Shown: positions 9,787 to 20,927, counted from the first letter of the stretch. The stretch is 31,888 bases of DNA from Chara braunii (GCA_003427395.1 BFEA01000046.1:1717745-1749632); one strand, 5' to 3'. Notes: generated by a model not told the origin, from the letters alone. Translations and numbers: made by a program.

Positions 9787-11020
9787 TCACGGAGCACTCT
9801 GCAGCAAGTCTTTCTTGGCAATCCAGTAGAATTCATTCAACGGGTGGTAAAGGAAATGTGCTTTGTACTGTCTGTTTCTCCCCTTTCCGCTATGCTCAAC
9901 AATTTTATCTACCTCTTCGATGCGTGACATATGCGCAAATGAGTGGGCACGTCGATCGTGTAGGAAGGACCAAAGGAATCATTGCCTACTCGGTTCAACA
10001 CCTTCCATGGACCGTAGTACTGAGGAAGAAGCTTTCGTGACGCGCCTTCTTCTTCATAAAACTCAGACATCTTGACCCAAACATAGCTTCCCACTGTGAA
10101 AGGATCAGGCGGGCGCTTTTTGTTCGCATGTTTAATCATGGCACTGCGTCGCTTCTCCATAGCTGCAACAACAACTTTGAGCAAACGATCATACTTAGCG
10201 TTGTAGCCTGGCTGGCCAGGTGTTAGTCCAGGCGGCTGTTCAAGGAACATATAAGATAGAGGATTGCGGATTTTCCATCCAAGATGCAGCCGGTTAGGCG
10301 TCATCCCGGTGGAGGAGTGGATGGAGTTGTTGTACAACCATTGCACGATCGGCAATTCCTCATCCCAAGAGTTCCCATCAGGCACAATTAAGGCTCGGAG
10401 AAGTTGGATCACAATCTGGTTGATCTCCTCGGCCAGTCCATTGGCTTCGGGATGTCGACCAGATGTCATCTCAAGTTTCATGTCATAAACCTGGGAGGTG
10501 AAGTCCTTCCATTCTGCACTTATGAATCTAGTGTCTCAGTCACTCACAAGAGTTTTCGGGGGCCCATACTGCAGAATGTCTCTCTTGTGAAATTCTTTCA
10601 TCACAAGGTCAGTTGGGGCGTGAGGTGGTAATGGGATCAGATTCAGAAACTTTGAAAAGCGGTCAACTATCACCATTACTTGTGAATATCCATTTCTACT
10701 CTTCTTTCCCATGTCCGTGAAGTCGATGGAAAGAGACTCACCCGGGCCGTAAGGAATAGGGAGAGGATGCAACGGTCCTTAGGGCTTCTGCCGAGATGGT
10801 TTGATGCGTTGACAAACTTCACACTCAGCCACAAACTTTCATGCCATTCCATTCATTCTAGGCCATACAAACTTTTGCAACAAACTTCCGTATGTCTTCT
10901 CAAAACCGAAGTGTCCACTCCGGCCATGAGCCAAATCCAAGAAGTGAGTAAGGATCGACTCATGGTTGGGTACACACAATCGGTCGTGTTTCCCGTACAG
11001 TCGGAAAAGTATGCCCTTAC
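9787..11020 (-). pseudogene. Element C integrase with chromodomain-like C-terminus
   Basis: Zinc-binding domain near 10955-10800 (H-x4-H in HGRSGH, then CEVC); an in-frame stop lies between them. The core carries SIDFTD near 10725-10745, LVSD at 10536-10545 followed at once by a TGA stop, and HPEANGLAEEINQ near 10430, so D, D and E are all present. The GPY-type module GPWKVLNRVGNDSFGPSYTI lies at about 9985-10030. Past the stop at 9909 a shifted frame reads EEVDKIVEHSGKG, then YKAHFLYHPLNEFYWIAKKDL, ending at a TGA near 9791. That resembles the C-terminal half of a chromodomain (aromatic residues and the WI-x-x-x-DL pattern). Chromodomains in chromoviruses guide insertion to marked chromatin; this assignment is moderate. 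Confidence 0.82.
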
Positions 11021-11021
11021 A

Positions 11022-12869
11022 TTAATGGAAATCAGGTTGACTGCTAGGGTTAGCCCGAATCTGCTCAAGGATGGGATTGAGTTCCGGATCCTTGGCAGTA
11101 TGCTCAATGAGTTCCTCCCTCAAATTCTTGCAGAGATCATAGGAACCCACCAGACAAGTCATGTACTCAGGATGGCGAGACAAAGCATCCGCAACGCGAT
11201 TGTAATAACCTTTCTTGTGCTTAAGTTCAAAATCATACACATCATTCTCATGTAGCCGGCGGGTCAATGTGGTTGATGGATTAATCTGTGTCTGAATCCA
11301 TTCCAAGGTCTCGTGGTCTGAGAACACTTTGAAATGGCAACCCAAGAGGTAGTGTTTCCAATGATCTAGTGCCTCTCTCAAGGCATAGAGTTCTCGCATG
11401 TAAGTGGAAGCAGCTACCTTGTGACTGGGCATGCGTTTGCAGTAGTACTCAAGCGGGCGTAAGCCATCGCCGTCATTTTGCTGCAGCACTGCAGCAATCC
11501 CATACAAGCTTGCATCCGTAGTTACTACGAATGTAAGTTTGGGATCTGCAATGTGGAGTACCGGATGACTCACCAAAGCCTCCTTCAATGCTTGGAAGGC
11601 TGTTGTGCATTCCCCATCCCATGTGTAGGACACATTCTTACTTGTTAATTTGGACAGCGGACGGGCGATGATAGAGAATTTGGGTACAAACTTACGGTAG
11701 TACGACGCAAGACCGAGAAAAGAACGCAGTTCGCGAACATTGGCCGGTTGAGGCTAGTTGCGGATGGCCTCAACTATGGTTGCCTCGGGCTCTAGGCCTG
11801 CAGGAGACAACCGATGCCCAAGGTAGATGACGTTATCCCTCCCAAACTCAGATTTCTCCAAGTTGAGATGGAGTTGCGCATCCTTTAGGATCTGCAACAC
11901 CTCCTCAAGGTGTCTCATGTGCTCCTCCATCGATTTGCTGAAGATTAGTATGTCATCCAAATACACAACAACAAATCGGTTGATCTGATTGCGGAACACC
12001 TTGTCCATGAGACTTTGAAAGGTGACCGCTGCATTCGTGAGACCAATGGGCATGACAATAAACTCGTACCGTCGCAAGTTTTGAATGCACTTTTGTGCTG
12101 GTCTGCAGGGTCGACTTCAATCTGGTGGTACCCAGACTTGAGATCAATCTTGATGAAGACCTTGCACCCACCTGCAGCATCAAGCAGATCATCCATATGG
12201 TAAAGGATATACATTCTTTCTTGTTATTCGATTCAGTCCGCGGTAGTCAATACCCATCCGTAGTTTGCCTCCTTTCTTAGGGACAAACAAAATCGGTGCA
12301 CTGAATTCGGATTCGCTTGGCTTGATCCATCCCTTCCCAATCATGTCATCGATCTGTCTTCGCAACTCCTCCAATTTGCCTGAGCCCATTCGATAGACAC
12401 AACCTTTTGGAGGAGTGCTGCCTTCCATCAACTCGATTTTGTGTTGGACTGGACCCACGGGAACCCCATGCGGGTCGGCCAAGACTTCAGGAAATCGGTT
12501 GAGAAGGTTGCAGATTTCTGATGGGATCTCCGGAGGTGGATCTTCACTCTCGGGTGCAAGCGTACCGGATTGCATAGGGGCAACCAAAACAACCGAGTTT
12601 GAAGCAGAGTCATTTGGACTAAAAGTAGATTTAGTAGAGGTAGAAGTAGTTGCATTAGAAGTAGAAATGGTGTGCAAAGAGAAATCATTATTTACAACAA
12701 AAATAGAAGGCACATGAGCAGGCCTAACAAAGGCTATATACATTTGCTCATCAACTTTGCGCCTGCGCCACTTTTTGCAGAATTGCATTGCATTGAGAAA
12801 AGTTACTTGGGACTCGCGCGGCTCATCCAAGAGGATGAACGCACGATTCTCAACGCATTGGGCTTGCAA
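11022..12869 (-). pseudogene. Element C reverse transcriptase and RNase H
   Basis: The RT starts after a variable Ser/Thr-rich linker: motifs [11 protein letters not shown] near 12255, KIDLKSGYHQIEVDPADQHK near 12120-12150, MPIGLTNAAVTFQ near 12030, and VVYLDD with the catalytic pair at 11952-11963. At least two frameshifts (near 12190 and 12080) and a stop near 11754 break it. RNase H follows with TTDASLYGIAAVLQQ, RELYALREALDHW, FSDHETLEW and RVADALSRH, so the four acidic positions look intact. Together these would copy the RNA into DNA inside the particle. Confidence 0.88.
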
Positions 12870-13390
12870 CTAGCCGAAGCCAATAACTGCGTCGAAGGGG
12901 CACTGATCCAGGACATAAAAGTTTAGTTCATGCGTGATTGTGCGGTCTGCGTCGAAGGTAGTGCGCACACCTTGGACTGCATGTGTAGAGGTGACAATCT
13001 CTTGGTTGCCCACTTGGGTCCGACAAGGATTCTGCAAAGTCACTTGCTTCATCCCCAGGCGTGCCTTACGAATGCCGTGCGGCGAGAAGTAGTTGGCGGT
13101 TGCACGACAATCAGCCAACACATGGATGTAACGACCATTAATGTAGAGTTTGAAGAAGATCAACTTCGTTCTCCCTTGCGCACGTTCTTGCTTCATATGA
13201 GTCCAGCGCCTGAACAAAGCATGGAAGTCAATTTCTTTCGAATGGAAGTCAATTTCTTTCGACTCTGCCCAAGGCTCCTTGTATAGGATGTGTACTTGCT
13301 CAACCTTGGAATCAGCATCGGATGGGGTTTCAAGAGAGGTCTGTTGAATGGGATTAGAATCCAGAGAAGGATTTGCACTTATATGTTCAG
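12870..13390 (-). pseudogene. Element C protease
   Basis: The retropepsin-like motif reads HVLADCRATANYFS, where D-S-G-A would be expected: Asp is kept but the Ser-Gly pair is Cys-Arg, which should inactivate it. The downstream ITHELNFYVLDQCPFDAVIGFG is the usual second half with the hydrophobic-hydrophobic-G signature. A 20-bp tandem duplication (AATGGAAGTCAATTTCTTTC twice, 13221-13261) lies just upstream. Confidence 0.75.
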
Positions 13391-15017
13391 CCTCTTCGTC
13401 TGTAGAGTGTGCTGATGATGCCCCGTTGCTGGTTTCGTTGCTGCAATCTAAAACAATGTTGGACTGAGTGTCCTGGTTTGGTGCAATGCAGGCAAACCCC
13501 TCTTTTCACCCTGTTCTTCCACTCACTTTCACTGATCCGGAGATCTACCCATGGTTTGGTGGCAGAATCTTTACGTTTTGGTGTAATTTTCACTCCCTTG
13601 GGAAGAAGAACATTGTTAGTATTGTTCTTCGTCGTGGTCCTCGGTCCCTTGCTTTTGAAGGCAGTGTTTTTGAAGGCATTCATAGATTCTTCGTCATTCA
13701 CACACTCAGATTCATGGGCTGACAAAGAGCAAGATGCCTCGCAGCTTTGCTCTTGATCGTCATCAGGAGAAGGATCGTCTGCGAAGGTCTCCTCGACATC
13801 CTCAAGTAGATCGTGCGCTGAAAAACGGTTGCTGTCCGGAAACCATTTGCGGCCGGTGGACTTTTTGCCACCCGATCCACTCGGGAGGTCTTGTGCCTCC
13901 AGTTTGACTAAGTCCCTCATGAGGGTAAGCCAATCTGTATACGCGATGAATCCAATCCCCAGGCAATGTGTTATAGTAGAGGGGACCGCGCCTTTTCTCA
14001 CATCTAAGCAAGACTACGCAGTCATCTCCAGATCCGGAGTAGCAAATAGTTTACTAATATACTGCTGCAGGCTATGCATGGTGCCGGTCCACTTACTGTG
14101 CTTGAGCTTGTCAAGCTTGAGTCTAGCTTTGGCTGCAGCATGCGGATCAGCATACTGTGAGATCAAGAGCTCTTCGAGTGTGGCTACCTGGCGTAGCCTT
14201 CAGCCATTTGTTCAGGTCTATTCTTTTGTAGCCTGCTTGTGCAGCTTGGATTTCCAAGAATCCCCTTACGGCGGGTTCCACATTGGTCCCTAAGACCGAC
14301 GGCTGAGTAACCGGGAGTGTTCCCAACACATCAAAGTAGGATCGCAGAGAGCTGATCCAGGATTCAATGTCGTCCTTTCCGTCGTATTTAGACGGAATTT
14401 GTGCCGCCTCTCTATCCATGTAAGGAAAGGTGCAGCTTGGACCAGCAGCTGCTGGGTCCTAACTCGGGAATGAAACAGTTCTAGAATGCCCTGCATTGCC
14501 ACTTGCCGCTGCAGCAGCAGTTGTAGCAACAGCGGGGTCTGGACTTGTTGAAGATTCGGATAGGCTGTTAGTCACACTCAAAGAAGAAGAAGAAGTAGAA
14601 GAAGACACATTTAGAGGGCGAAGAATGGACTGACACGCAGCACTAGAAGCAGGGTAGGCAGGCGGAAGGACATTTCGGGCAGGTTACAAGTTAGCAAACT
14701 GTTGCGGCTGGTCACAGTGCTGCTGCGCCATCAGGGCCATGTCCTTGCGGAAGGACATTTTGGGCAGGCTGCAAGTTAGCAAACTGTTGGCCTGTATGGT
14801 CCTCAACAGCCTGGACGTCTATCAAAGCCCTGAGGAGTGAAACGGTTTTCTCTTCCACCTCCTCGTTAGTTAAGGCGGGCACCTTCGTGAGCCTTTAACT
14901 TTTCTCCTTCTCTTCCTCTTCCCTCTTCAATGCTTTCTCATAGAAGAATCGGTACTGCGCTTTTTTTGCCTCGGGGGCAGCGTCCATTTGCAACTTTCAT
15001 TCTGCTGCAGATGCCAT
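13387..15017 (-). pseudogene. gag: Element C gag
   Basis: The ATG at 15017 (minus strand) opens MASAAE, followed by a stop, then a charged helix KLQMDAAPEAKKAQYRFFYE. The capsid-like domain includes KYDGKDDIESWISSLRSYFD near 14350-14390 and HCLGIGFIAYTDWLTLMRDL near 13910-13970. The C-terminal knuckle CLHCTKPGHSVQHC fits C-x2-C-x4-H-x4-C at about 13453-13493. At least three frame breaks are visible. The order helix, capsid domain, acidic linker, zinc knuckle is normal for Ty3/gypsy gag. Confidence 0.82.
14665..14792 (-). repeat. Imperfect direct repeat in gag of C
   Basis: GGAAGGACATTTCGGGCAGG (14665) recurs as GGAAGGACATTTTGGGCAGG about 83 bp downstream, each followed by a CAAGTTAGCAAACTGTTG word. 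It lies in the low-complexity N-terminal part of gag. Confidence 0.75.
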
Positions 15018-16469
15018 AGTGGAGGAGGAGGGTGTTAGCAAGTCTCTCAAGAGGGTCCGTACTTCCTCACACTTCTAGGATGAACACTCCTCTTCCCGCT
15101 TCTCGCTACCTCAAAAGCAACTCTCAAAAGCTTCTCTCTTCTCTCTCTCTCTCTTGTTTGCGATCGTGTAGATGCAGGCATTTAACGAACCAAGTCAAAG
15201 AAACAACTTTGAAAACAATCAGAAGAGAAGGTAGAACTCCTAACCGGAGCGACAATTCATTTGGACTGGAGAGCAGTCAAAACAAAAAAGAAATAAAGAT
15301 TAGAGAGATCTGATCCGGCCACACAGTCTGGACCGACTACGTATGAGGTCCTCTCAATCCTAGACGAACTCAGCTCCGTGAAGACACAACAAATCAGATT
15401 TAAAGTGTATAACGTAATGCAAAAGAGAATTGAGTGGTGTCCAAGGTGCGAGTCAGGCGGCGGATCGTGCGGTAAAGTTTGATAAAACGTCTCAGCGGAG
15501 ATCCCCTCCGCAGCGAGTGTCCTGGTCCGAAAAAGTTCGAGTCCCAATCAGATAGAGCAAGGTAACTGACGTCAACAGATTTGGCCTGAGGGGCCCTTCT
15601 TGTTTGTGCCTTGTCCCACTGAGTCCCAAACGGTCCCAGTGGAGTCAGAACCGGGTCCCAACCAACAAGAGTTCCACAAAGACCTACTTTGTCCCTACGG
15701 AATTGAAAAACGAAATTTTGCCCCAGAAAGAACCTACAGACTACAGTCGTTCAGAATGAAATAAACAAAGCGCTGTAGAGAGATATAGCATGGCAAACAA
15801 GATACTCCATTCATTCACTCGTCAGGTGAGTAGGCAGTTCACACACCTCACACACAATCAAGACTATGGAGGATGGAAGAAGAACCCAAAAAACCCCAAG
15901 AGGCAGTCAATTCCACACACACACACATGGGCACCCTGGCGGCACGGCACTTACCTGAGTGCCCGGGCTCTTGAGATGAAAGAGCTCACCCCCCTCTCAC
16001 ATAGTCCTCCTAAACCAATTAGCATCCTCTACACTAGTGTCCTATCATCTAGGAGGGTCAACATCTACCTGAAAGTACAAAGCCGGATCCCCCGTTGATG
16101 TTGAAGATCAAAGCAGCAACTTGCAGTCCGCAGGTGCAGATATGGCTGCCACCCTCAAGCTCGCCTAACTTGAGGGGAGCCCTAAAGTTACTCCTCGTCC
16201 AGATTCAAGTTGTAGGAGCCCTTCACTGTCGCCTCTCTCAAGTTGCATCACAAAGTCCCACCTTGTGTCTCGCGACCACAAACATGCACTGAAGCAACCT
16301 GCCGGAGTCTAGTGTCGACTCTACACGGTCCTGTCAGGTGGGAGCAGCTTCCCTTCACCACGCTGCCCCGCTTAACCCAACTTCCAGCTCTAACCCTAAG
16401 TCGTTAGACCTTACCACTAGGGTTAGGGTTATGGCAGCAAAGTCAACTCTCGCCAGCAAGTAGAATCCG
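15018..16469 (-). other. Leader of element C
   Basis: About 1.45 kb between PBS and gag ATG on the minus strand. I see no conserved ORF, and no clear similarity to the leaders of B or E. It holds CA runs near 15915-15930 and two short TTAGGG words near 16420-16435 that are too few to be telomeric. Confidence 0.6.
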
Positions 16470-16481
16470 CTCTGATACCAA
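16470..16481 (-). promoter_or_regulatory. Primer-binding site of element C
   Basis: On the minus strand TGGTATCAGAGC follows the LTR end GTAACA after a single T. It is the exact 12-base complement of the initiator tRNA-Met 3' end. Confidence 0.92.
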
Positions 16482-17011
16482 TGTTACGATCCTGGCCAAT
16501 TTCGAAGTATACATTCATCTGAAAGTACAATGCCATCCAATTGCAAAAAGAAATGAATTAACTTGACAGGAGAGAGAGGGAAAGAAGAAGAAGAAGAAGT
16601 AAGAAAGAAGAAGATGATGTACTCCAACATAGACCAATGACAAGGCTCTTCTTCTTCGCCAACCAATCCCTTCCTCCTTATCTCCTCCCCTCTTATTCAA
16701 ACAAGAAATAACAATAATAATGTTGAATGACTGAACCAGGATCAATGTCCGAATCCCACTTCTACTGCAGGCACAACATGAGGTCCACCATAGCCATGGC
16801 CACCCTTCCTCTTCCTCTACATACAGGCCGAGGCTATGGCGGACTACTGAGGCTGCAGCCTCCTGTGCAAAGGACAACCCAAAGCAGCTACGTCGCTGCC
16901 CCACTTCAAGGTCATCACCATGCAGCTATGTCGCTGCCCACTCAACCGCCATGCCTGACTCTGCCCCGAGCTTCCTTGATGAGGCACTACCCCCAATGGG
17001 GCCTTCCAAAT

Positions 17012-17176
17012 GCAGCGCCTAACAAGATGATGAAGATGGTGTCTGCCATAGCCAGGTAAGTACCCCACCACTCTCCTCCTTGGTCCCCTTCTCNGCAGCG
17101 CCTAACAAGATGATGAAGATGGTGTCTGCCATAGCCAGGTAAGTACCCCACCACTCTCCTCCTTGGTCCCCTTCTC
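17012..17176. repeat. 82-bp duplication flanking a single N
   Basis: Positions 17012-17093 and 17095-17176 are identical as far as I can read, with the N at 17094 between them. Perfect identity on both sides of an N points to an assembly or gap-filling artefact rather than biology. Confidence 0.85.
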
Positions 17177-17282
17177 CCTCCTCCTCCTATCGATAGAGCT
17201 CCACCATAGCCAAGGTGGAAGCTCCCGACTTTTTCCTCCCAGCAGCGCTGTAGTACCCAACGGCACTCCAGCCAACGCTCCA

Positions 17283-17782
17283 GCAGCGTGTCGCCAAACT
17301 TGCACACTGAAGAATGAGGCTGAGCTCTTGCCTCAGCCTCTTGATATAGCAGCCTGCTTGCCTCTTGGGCAGTAACTTCGAGGCCGCTCGGCCTCCCAAG
17401 CAACTGGTACCTCCTCCCTTTCGGAGGGAAACATCATTGCAGACTCTAATATTGCCCTTACAAGATCTAGACTCAGACTGGATGAAGTGGTACCGGCCTA
17501 GACCTAGCCTACCGCTACTGAGCCTCTAAAAAGCAGCGTGTCGCCAAACTTGCACACTGAAGAATGAGGCTGAGCTCTTGCCTCAGCCTCTTGATATAGC
17601 AGCCTGCTTGCCTCTTGGGCAGTGACTTCTAGGCCGCTTGGCCTCCCAAGCAACCGAAACATCCTCCCTTTCGGAGGGAAACATCATTGCAGACTCTGAT
17701 ATTGCCCTTACAGGATCTAGACTCAGACTGGATGAACTGGTACCGGCCTAGACCTAGCCTACCGCTACTGGGCCTCTAAAAA
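17283..17782. repeat. 250-bp tandem duplication in the C LTR
   Basis: GCAGCGTGTCGCCAAACTTG begins at 17283 and again at 17533; both units end in GCCTCTAAAAA. There are a few differences, so it is real but fairly recent. The truncated left LTR has one unit (about 9000-9210). Confidence 0.9.
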
Positions 17783-17860
17783 TGCCAACTTTGTCTTTTT
17801 CTGCTCGGCCTCTAGTATCCGGCACATCTATCGCTACTGGGTGCAGTACCGGCCTTGCTC

Positions 17861-18029
17861 CGCTGCTCTAAGCACCACGGGCCCCTTGCTCCGCTACTTG
17901 AGTGTTTTTCCGCTGCTCTAAGCACCACGGGCCCCTTGCTCCGCTGCTTGAGTGTTTTTCTGCTGCTTGAGTGTTTTTCCGCTGCTCTAAGCACCACGGG
18001 CCCCTTGCTACGCTACTTGAGTGTTTTCA
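17861..18029. repeat. 50-bp minisatellite in the C LTR
   Basis: CGCTGCTCTAAGCACCACGG recurs at 17861, 17911 and 17980, each followed by GCCCCTTGCT(C/A)CGCT and TTGAGTGTTTT. The last spacing carries an extra 19 bp partial unit. The left LTR has a single unit near 9304. Confidence 0.9.
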
Positions 18030-18286
18030 CTGCTGCAACCCTCAATGCCACGGCCACTGGTAAGTACCGGCCCTACGGGCCCACCAAACAAGCAAGTACC
18101 CTTGCGGGTCACACACACGCTCATACCTACAAGCACTGAGACCGGCACGCAGGTCACAAGCACGCACACACAGACAGACTTAGAAAACACAACGGAATGC
18201 GGGAATCTTAGCAAGACATCCATTCCATCGGCAGAACTTCAGAAATCAGCAGTGTTTTTTAGTCTGTGTTTTGACGGGTCATTACA

Positions 18287-20927
18287 AAGGATGTGCATTG
18301 ACTATAGGCGCCTCAACGCCATCACCGTTAAGAACGCGGAGCTTGTACCCCGCATCGACGACCTACTGGATAGAGTGCAGGGATGCCGGTACTTTACTAA
18401 GATAGATCTGAAGTTCGGATACCATCAAATTGCTATTAGACCTGAAGATCAGCACAAAACCGCATTTCAGACCATGTACGGTCTGTACGAGTTTGTGGTG
18501 ATGCCCTTCGACCTATGCAATGTTCATGGGACATTCCAACACGCAATGAACAAGATCTTTCATGATTACTTAGATAAGTTTATCGTCGTGTACCTCGACG
18601 ATATCGTCATCCTTAGTAAGACTAAAGAGGAGAACGTTGAGCACTTGAAAAGAGTGCGATTTCTCCTAAGACAACACCAGTACAAGGTTAACTTGGAGAA
18701 ATGCGAGTTTGGTCGCACCAAGGTCTTGAACTTGGGTCATGAAATTTCAGCAGATGGGTTGAGGCCAGACGATGCAAAGGTGGCCAGCATTCGCGATTGG
18801 CCCAGACCTCAGACTGTTAGTGAGGTCAGATCGTTTTTGGGGATGACGGGCTATTACCCTGCGTTTGTGAAGAACTATAGTACTATAGCTTCTCCATTAA
18901 CAGATCTAACTCGACTTGACACCCCTTGGGAATGGATAGAAGAATGTGAGGCAGCCTTCAAGAAATTGAAGTATGCTTTAACACTCTATGAATTCCTCAA
19001 GCTCCCGAATCCTGATCAAATGACCACAGACGCCAACCAATATGGCATAGGCGTGGTCCTTGCGCAAAAGGAGGGGAATAATTTGAGACCTATCGACTAT
19101 ACGAGTAAAAAGATGGCATCTAGGAAACTAATCAGGTCCACTTACGAGCGTGAGCTCTATGCCTTGTATAGGGCGCTGGTTCACTGGAGGCACTATCTCC
19201 TTGGCATATTCTTTTATGTAAGATGTAACCATGAGACCTTGTGCTCGATTAAGACACAACCGGTACTCTTGGACGCACTCAAGCGATGGATTCAAGTGAT
19301 AGACGTGTATGACTATCAACTTGATCCAATCAAAGGAGAGTACAATAAGGTAGCTGATGAATTGTCACGTCGGGCAGATTACCTAGGCGCACTAGTAACT
19401 GAATTTGGCATATCTAACGACTTAACTGGATCGTTGGTGGAAGCCTATCAACAAGATCCAGTTATGTTTGAGATCATCCGTAGATTCCAAGCAAAGGACA
19501 AAAAGACTTTGGATGAATTTACGATGGTAGACAACTTGTTGTTTCTTAAGAAGGCAGGGAATGAAAGGTTGTGTGTTCCTGATAGCGAGTCTTTACGTAG
19601 TTTATTTTTAGGAGAATGTCATGATGCAACTGGTCATCTTGGCCATAGAAAGACGTCAACGAACTTAGTACAGAGATTTTGGTGGCCCTCTATAATGCAA
19701 GATGCTAAGAGATATGTTGAAACCTGTTAGGTTTGCCAAAGGGACAAACCCAAGACTCAGGCTCCACTTGGTTTGATTAAGCCCTTACTGATTCTTGAAG
19801 GACCGGGTCAGAGTGTGTCCATGGATTTCATGGATACTCTTGTGACCAGTAGGTGTGGGAAAAGACACGTCTTTGTTATAGTGGATCGCTTTTCTAAGTA
19901 TGCCAAGCTAATCGCTATGCTAGAAAATGCTAAAACTGACTACGTCATCCAACTCTTTATGGATAATTGGGTACGTGACTTCGGTTTGCCCACATCTATT
20001 GTTAGTGACAGAGATGTGAGATTCAACAGTGAATTGTGGCAATCAACTGCTGAAAAGATGGGTACCAAGCTCCAAATGACGTCAGGGAATCACCCTGAGT
20101 CAAATGGCCAGGCAGAACAGATGAGCCGGGTTGTACAACACGTGCTTCGGCATTATATTAAGCCAAGTCAGGATGACTGGGACGAGAAGTTAGCTCTCGT
20201 CGCCAGCCTGTATAACAATGCCATGCACAATACTACTGATATGACTCCCAACCAACTGCACCTTGGTTGGAGACGCAGAACTGCACTTGACTTACTGCTA
20301 CCAGAAAGAGAACCCACTGCAGCACCAGGCAGCATAGAGTTTGCTGTCAAATACGATCAGATGCTGCAGCAAGCCGTTGAACATATCAGGAAATCTCAGG
20401 ATGCAATGATCGCATCTGAGAATAATCACAGACGACCCTCTAACTTTCAGGTAGGTGATAAAGTTTGGGTTAAGTCATTTGAACTAGGTCAGGAGTTAGG
20501 CATTTCACCTAAACTAATGCCACAATACTTCGGGCCGTGGGAGATCTTAGACATTGTAGGGGATCAACCGGATGGGCCTTTATACGTGATTCGCATCCCT
20601 CCACACTTGCGCATTTACCCTGTTTTCCATGCATCCAAGCTGGCACCTTTTGCTGCCACTGATCAGTTTTCCTCAAGGAGATCAATGCTGCCCCCAACCA
20701 TGGATGGTGAAGTGGATATTGACCAGATCATGGAGCATCAAGTGATGCCGGTACCTCGACCATCGGGCAGAGGCCGCCCTCCTAAACCAGGAATGCAGTA
20801 TCGTGTGAGACATCATCTCGATCCTAAAGAAGATCGCTGATTCACACGAGAAGAACTCATGAGAACAGCACCTCAAGTGATTGCAGGCTATGAAAGAGAA
20901 CTCAAAGGGAAAATGCTTGCAGAATGA
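18287..20927 (+). pseudogene. pol: Element B pol: RT, RNase H and integrase (nearly intact)
   Basis: B resumes exactly at the C LTR edge with RMCIDYRRLNAIT of RT. Visible next are KIDLKFGYHQIAIRPEDQHK, YLDD at 18591-18602, LRPDDAKV and VRSFLGMTGYYPAFVKNY. RNase H has TTDAN (Asp at 19029-19031), RELYAL and ELSRR, but the third acidic site reads RCNHETL, Asn in place of Asp (19227-19229). The zinc-binding domain follows: HDATGHLGHRKT to ETC-stop-VC. Integrase has SMDFMDTL near 19821, VSDRD (Asp 20007-20009) and NGQAEQ (Glu 20114-20116), then the QYFGPWEILDIVGD module and the tail with LPPTMDGEVDIDQIMEH. Only two in-frame stops interrupt it, TAG at 19728 and TGA at 20838, each one substitution from the expected codon. 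True pol ends at 20927. The open frame extends upstream into the C LTR (from 18021), but that part is not pol. Confidence 0.92.
20684..20705 (+). promoter_or_regulatory. Pol-tail segment complementary to the leader (B)
   Basis: ATGCTGCCCCCAACCA (20685-20700) pairs with leader 5274-5289; with flanking pairs the match spans 22 nt including one G-U. The surrounding TGCCCCCAACCATGGATGG is kept at nucleotide level in A (minus strand, near 3340-3362), E (29736-29754) and F (21995-22014). Confidence 0.5.

Larger units (their letters stand above)
8782..18286 (-). mobile_element. Element C: chromodomain Ty3/gypsy element inserted in B
   Basis: On the minus strand the order is 5' LTR (18286-16483), PBS, leader, gag, PR, RT, RNase H, integrase with chromodomain-like tail, PPT, and 3' LTR (9609 to about 8782, truncated). 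Its right edge is clean: the LTR ends TGTAATGACCCG (minus strand) at 18286 and B's RT resumes at 18287. At the left edge about 500 bp of LTR and roughly a kilobase of B are missing, so no target duplication can be seen. Every coding domain is present but each is broken. Confidence 0.9.
16483..18286 (-). repeat. 5' LTR of element C (1.8 kb, internally duplicated)
   Basis: Minus strand: starts TGTAATGACCCGTC at 18286 and ends GGCCAGGATCGTAACA at 16483, adjoining the PBS. Part of its length comes from three internal duplications absent from the 3' LTR: an 82-bp repeat around an N, a 250-bp tandem duplication and a 50-bp minisatellite. The plus strand carries CAG or CTG followed by GTAAGTACC at several sites and an ORF that runs into B's RT. 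A GAA-rich tract lies at 16576-16620. Confidence 0.88.

Noticed and set aside
16385-16440. Interstitial telomere-like repeats (CCCTAA and TTAGGG words)
   Set aside because: Only a few units in opposite orientations inside the leader of C; too short to be telomeric.
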